Shown here piece after piece: positions 6,344-9,479 of a DNA stretch of 9,479 nucleotides. The translations under genes and the position numbers were made by a program. Numbering within the stretch: position 1 is the stretch's first letter; every line of letters starts with the position of its first letter. Source of the stretch: an uncultured Fidelibacterota bacterium (GTDB lineage: Bacteria; Fidelibacterota; Marinisomatia; Marinisomatales; TCS55); contig CAJWGZ010000038.1 in the NCBI GenBank assembly GCA_913041075.1, positions 1-9,479 on the forward strand, in the 5' to 3' direction. Under the pieces are notes generated by a model. The model did no database searches. It was not told the origin of the DNA and saw only the letters and a program-made list of their open reading frames with translations.

Positions 6344-7623
6344 TTAAATTTTTAACCAAAGGAATACTTCGAGACCGATCCAGGAGTCTTTTCCCAGTTC
6401 TTGTGGTAATGCTGGCTGTGGCTATGATTATTTTTTTCCAGGGGTTTATGAATGGTACGTTGAACGGTATGTTTCTTGATTCTGCCGTGGTATCTACGGG
6501 CCACGTGAAAATCATGACCAGAGCTTATAAAGAAGAAAGCCAGCTTCTACCTAATGATTTGGCACTGTTAGAAACAAAACAGTTGGTAGATAAAGTAAGC
6601 CAGGATTATCCGAATCATTTCTGGACGCCACGGATTACGTTTGGTGGGCTTTTGGATGTCCCCGATGAAAATGGCGAGACCAAGGCGCAGGGCCCCGTTT
6701 TTGCTCTAGGTATCGATTTTTTTTCATCTGGATCCCGGCAAATTGAAATCTGGAAACTTGAACGGCGCCTGGTGGGTGGAAGGTTGCCTGAAAACGGAAG
6801 TGAAGCGTTGCTAAGTGCCAGTTTAGCCAGAAAATTAGGACTCTCATTAGGCGAGACTGTAACCTTAATCGGGTCCACAATGTATAATGCTTTTACAACA
6901 TATAACTTTACTGTGGTCGGTACCTTTAAACTGAATTTGGGGCCGTTGGATAGACAGATGATGCTGGTGGATATATCAGGCGCTCGGTTAGCGCTGGATA
7001 TGGAAGGTGCTGCTTCATCAGTCCTGGGATACGCCAATTCACTTTTTTACGATGATACAGTTGCTGTTGCTCTAAGACAGCAGTATAACAAGATAAACAG
7101 TGACACCACTGATATTTTCAGTCCGATCATGGTAGCTCTGCGGGACTCCAACCAGATGGGCGTCATGGTGGATTGGATGAATGCAGCTAGTGGTATAATA
7201 GTCGGCGTTTTCTTGGTCATTGCTATGATCGTGCTTTGGAACATGGGCCTAATGAATGGTCTGCGCCGCTATGGTGAAATCGGAATGCGCCTGGCCATAG
7301 GAGAATCAAAGGGTCAGGTTTATCGTTCTATGATTATGGAATCTGTCATTATCGGTTTTATTGGTACTGTTTTTGGTACGGCCATGGGACTCGGCCTTAC
7401 TTATTATATGCAAGAAGTGGGCTTGGATTATTCAGCAGCGATGGAAAGCCTAGGCTCATCCGAATTTATTTTTTCGAATGTTTTCTATGCCCAGGTAACC
7501 CCCGAACTTTATTATATCGGTTTTATGCCTGGCGTCCTAGCGACTGTATTGGGAACAATGCTTGCCGGCCGCGCCATTTACAAACGGGAAATGGCTCAGT
7601 TGTTTAAGGAATTGGAAACATGA
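6340..7623 (+). CDS. FtsX-like ABC permease, subunit 2 (LolC/E-MacB fold)
   Basis: 427-residue inner-membrane partner of the preceding permease. TM1 lies at about 17-37, a large periplasmic domain at 38-281, TM2 at about 282-303, TM3 at about 330-356 and TM4 at about 390-410. The periplasmic domain shows the MacB-core pattern: VFALGID (120-126), RRLVGGRLPENGSEALLSASLARKLG (from 142), then GETVTL and FTVVGTFK. The coupling stretch is RRYGEIGMRLAIGESKGQVYR (from 309), where the usual 'G-x-x-x-x-Q/R-V' turn is kept. The C-terminus RAIYKREMAQLFKELET is shorter and less canonical than that of subunit 1. ATGA overlaps join it to both neighbours, implying equimolar synthesis. As in LolCE, each subunit probably contacts a different partner, one of them the LolA-like protein; this is inference from context. 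Confidence 0.92.
   Translation: MIKFLTKGILRDRSRSLFPVLVVMLAVAMIIFFQGFMNGTLNGMFLDSAVVSTGHVKIMTRAYKEESQLLPNDLALLETKQLVDKVSQDYPNHFWTPRITFGGLLDVPDENGETKAQGPVFALGIDFFSSGSRQIEIWKLERRLVGGRLPENGSEALLSASLARKLGLSLGETVTLIGSTMYNAFTTYNFTVVGTFKLNLGPLDRQMMLVDISGARLALDMEGAASSVLGYANSLFYDDTVAVALRQQYNKINSDTTDIFSPIMVALRDSNQMGVMVDWMNAASGIIVGVFLVIAMIVLWNMGLMNGLRRYGEIGMRLAIGESKGQVYRSMIMESVIIGFIGTVFGTAMGLGLTYYMQEVGLDYSAAMESLGSSEFIFSNVFYAQVTPELYYIGFMPGVLATVLGTMLAGRAIYKREMAQLFKELET
7606..7610 (+). promoter_or_regulatory. Shine-Dalgarno AAGGA for the LolA-like gene
   Basis: AAGGA sits 9 bases before ATG 7620, inside the end of permease 2. It supports the ATGA-overlap start, which also yields a proper signal peptide. 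Confidence 0.55.
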
Positions 7624-8375
7624 TTAAAAAGACAGGTTATATAATAATATTATTTTGTCTTGTACTTTCTACAGCTTTTGGGCAATCAGAACAAATGACG
7701 GCTGAAGAGTTAATTGAAGCTATGGACGCTAACTTGAATGCAAAAACTCGAATAATGACCAGCAAGATGATAGTGCATGGGCGACGTTCCAGTCGAACTA
7801 TTGAATCACGAAATTGGGTTAAGGGTATTGACCAAGCATATACGGAATATCTGGCACCGCCCAGAGAGGCAGGAACAAAAATGTTGAAATCGGGAGATAA
7901 ACTGTGGACTTACTCACCACAAACAGACCGGGTCATACAGATTTCTGGCCATATGTTACGCCAATCAGTTATGGGTTCTGATATGTCTTATAATGACATG
8001 TTAGAAGATCGCCCTTTAACAGATCTTTACGAAGCAACTATTGAAGGGTTGGAAATAATTAATAATCGTCAGCACTGGATTCTTTTTCTTGAAGCCAAGG
8101 TAACAGGATTGTCATATCCTAAACGTCGTGCTTGGGTGGATTCAAAATATCTGCTACCTATAAAAGAAGAATTATATGCCAAAAGTGGGAAACTTTTAAA
8201 ATCTACTTCCATGGATGGTATTAGGAAAGTTCAGGGTCGGTGGTTCCCTACAAGATTTGTTTTCAAAGATGAACTAAAGCGCAATAGCAAAGGCACTGAA
8301 TGGATTATTGATGATATTGCCTTTGATAGTAACATCCCTGATTCACGCTTTTCAAAAGCTATGTTACGTAAGTAA
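7620..8375 (+). CDS. LolA-like periplasmic protein (outer membrane lipoprotein-sorting type, PF17131-like)
   Basis: 251 residues: signal peptide 1-21 ending AFG before Gln22, then a mature LolA/LolB-type domain. Family hallmarks are TEYLAPPREAGTKMLK (75-90), LWTYSPQTDRVIQIS (95-109), the MGSDMSYNDM motif (118-127), and WVDSKYLLPIKEELY (172-186). These match the family annotated as 'outer membrane lipoprotein-sorting protein', a half-barrel that can shield a lipid or acyl chain and is typically encoded beside RND/MMPL or FtsX-type ABC exporters. No lipobox Cys follows the signal peptide, so it should be soluble in the periplasm. It overlaps permease 2 by ATGA, indicating it is a stoichiometric part of the transporter: the shuttle that takes cargo from the ABC complex to the barrel. 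It is longer than typical LolA (about 180 mature residues) and is not the housekeeping LolA. Cargo (lipoprotein, lipid or other hydrophobic molecule) is unknown. Confidence 0.88.
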   Translation: MIKKTGYIIILFCLVLSTAFGQSEQMTAEELIEAMDANLNAKTRIMTSKMIVHGRRSSRTIESRNWVKGIDQAYTEYLAPPREAGTKMLKSGDKLWTYSPQTDRVIQISGHMLRQSVMGSDMSYNDMLEDRPLTDLYEATIEGLEIINNRQHWILFLEAKVTGLSYPKRRAWVDSKYLLPIKEELYAKSGKLLKSTSMDGIRKVQGRWFPTRFVFKDELKRNSKGTEWIIDDIAFDSNIPDSRFSKAMLRK

Positions 8376-8463
8376 AAGTAGAATCGGGTTATGAGCTTGT
8401 CTGATATTCTTCTATTTAATTAACCTATTGAATAACGCATACATATGCTTACATCAGTTAAAA
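8376..8463. other. Convergent intergenic region without a clear terminator
   Basis: 88 AT-rich bases between the 3' ends of two converging genes, where a bidirectional terminator would be expected. Only weak structures are visible: AGAATC/GATATTCT (about 8380-8411, long loop, one bulge) and a short inverted repeat GCATA-CA-TATGC at 8437-8448 flanked by TAA/TTA. Neither has a GC-rich stem followed by a T tract, so no intrinsic terminator is called. Confidence 0.4.
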
Positions 8464-9447
8464 TTATTCATTTGGGTAATGAAGCCCAATTTTCCGTCTA
8501 ATTTCATCCATCGATCTCATTACAGCAATACTTTCGCTATGCGGCATAAGCGGTGACTCAATTAACCTTGATCTAACACAACGAGAAAACTCAATCGCTT
8601 GCTCACGTAATCCATGTCCTTTATAGTTATTTGGATATTCAGTTTTAGTACCATCATGAAGTACAACCCGCATTGCAGCTGGATTATAAAAGGTACGATC
8701 AATTTCTAACCATCCATTAACACCAGAAACAATAGCTCGGCAGGGTGTAGAGTTCCTTAATGTTGTATTTAAAATGGCTTGAGCACCATTTTTATATTCA
8801 AAAATTGCGGACGTTTGTTCATCTACACCTTTATCAGTAAAATTTGATTTTGCCGTAATCTTATCTGGAACTCCAAGGATTAAATGTGCAAACGAAACCA
8901 CATAAATCCCAAGATCAAGCAATGCGCCACCACCAAGTGCAGGCTCCCAAAGACGAGGCTTATTAGATTCTGATAGACGTTGTCCGTGATCTGCTTGTAG
9001 GGTATGAATATTGCCAAGAACACCACTCTCAATAATTTTACGTACTATTTCTATATGAGGTAAGAATCGAGTCCACATTGCTTCAATGAGAGTTAATTGA
9101 TTTTGAGTTGCCGTATTAACCATTAATTCTACCTCACTAGTATTGATGGCAAATGGTTTTTCGCATAGCACCGGTTTCCCGGCATCTAATGCCAAAATAG
9201 TATGTTCTACATGAAAGTTATTTGGGGTCGCAATATAGATACCGTCCAGATTGGGGTCTGCCACCAATTCTGAATAACTGGCATAGCCAACACAGCCAGA
9301 ATATTTAGATGCAAAATTTTGTGCATTAATAATTGTACGAGATCCGACTGCAGCTAATCTATGATCCTTTAGATAACTCAGATCCTTCGCGAACGCATTT
9401 GCGATACCTCCAGTACCAATAATTCCCCAATTAAATTTTGTGTTCAA
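8464..9447 (-). CDS. Gfo/Idh/MocA family NAD(P)-dependent oxidoreductase
   Basis: 327-residue cytoplasmic oxidoreductase, full length for the family. The N-terminal Rossmann fold opens with WGIIGTGGIANAFA (7-20; GTGGIA binds the dinucleotide). The signature CEKPFA (95-100) holds Lys97, and EAMWTRFLP (122-130) plus GGGALLDLGIY (172-182) with Tyr182 match the dimeric dihydrodiol dehydrogenase/D-xylose dehydrogenase subgroup, in which the equivalent Lys and Tyr are catalytic. It likely oxidises or reduces a sugar or cyclic diol with NAD(P); the exact substrate cannot be read. The start codon is TTG (9447-9445): the frame has an in-frame TAA 18 bases upstream, no ATG or GTG in frame between, and the Rossmann motif begins at residue 7. 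No Shine-Dalgarno is evident in the AT-rich leader. It converges on the transporter operon and appears functionally separate. Confidence 0.92.
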   Translation of the reverse strand: MNTKFNWGIIGTGGIANAFAKDLSYLKDHRLAAVGSRTIINAQNFASKYSGCVGYASYSELVADPNLDGIYIATPNNFHVEHTILALDAGKPVLCEKPFAINTSEVELMVNTATQNQLTLIEAMWTRFLPHIEIVRKIIESGVLGNIHTLQADHGQRLSESNKPRLWEPALGGGALLDLGIYVVSFAHLILGVPDKITAKSNFTDKGVDEQTSAIFEYKNGAQAILNTTLRNSTPCRAIVSGVNGWLEIDRTFYNPAAMRVVLHDGTKTEYPNNYKGHGLREQAIEFSRCVRSRLIESPLMPHSESIAVMRSMDEIRRKIGLHYPNE

Positions 9448-9479
9448 AACACTAATTATTTTTTATTAATAACATTTTT

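Noticed and set aside
6615..7037. 140-codon open frame on the minus strand opposite permease 2
   Set aside because: Antisense to the periplasmic domain of a recognised permease; Ser/Pro-rich composition without domains or a start context.

Overview
The window looks like chromosomal DNA from a Gram-negative, moderately AT-rich bacterium. Three exported proteins have short signal peptides ending in Gly-Gln (SGQ, FGQ, FGQ). That style, together with poor or absent Shine-Dalgarno sequences at several starts and the gene content, suggests a member of the FCB superphylum (for example Marinimicrobia, Ignavibacteria or Bacteroidota relatives). The lineage is an inference from style and not from a marker gene.

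Layout: seven genes run on the plus strand with gaps of 21 bases or less, two of them as ATGA overlaps. One minus-strand gene converges on them from the right end. (1) Bases 1-1086 hold the 3' part of a multi-domain class I-type cytochrome c with three visible CXXCH sites; its reading frame is open at the left edge, so the true start is outside the window. (2) 1097-3295 is an exported octaheme cytochrome c with a C-terminal TPR tail. (3) 3317-4435 is an outer-membrane beta-barrel. (4) 4446-5159, 5162-6343 and 6340-7623 are an ABC ATPase of the LolD/MacB type and two different FtsX-fold permeases. (5) 7620-8375 is a periplasmic LolA-like protein. (6) 8464-9447 on the minus strand is a Gfo/Idh/MocA oxidoreductase of the dihydrodiol dehydrogenase-like group, apparently starting at TTG.

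The two cytochromes form a periplasmic electron-transfer module. The barrel, ATPase, permease pair and LolA-like protein form what looks like a complete inner-membrane to outer-membrane trafficking module: the ABC complex extracts or pushes an amphipathic cargo, the LolA-like protein carries it across the periplasm and the barrel is the outer-membrane end. The cargo cannot be told from sequence. A TATAAT element placed directly before the barrel gene may separate the two modules transcriptionally. The oxidoreductase appears unrelated to either. No RNA genes, insertion sequences, CRISPR arrays or attachment sites were seen, and no gene-free stretch exceeds 88 bases.
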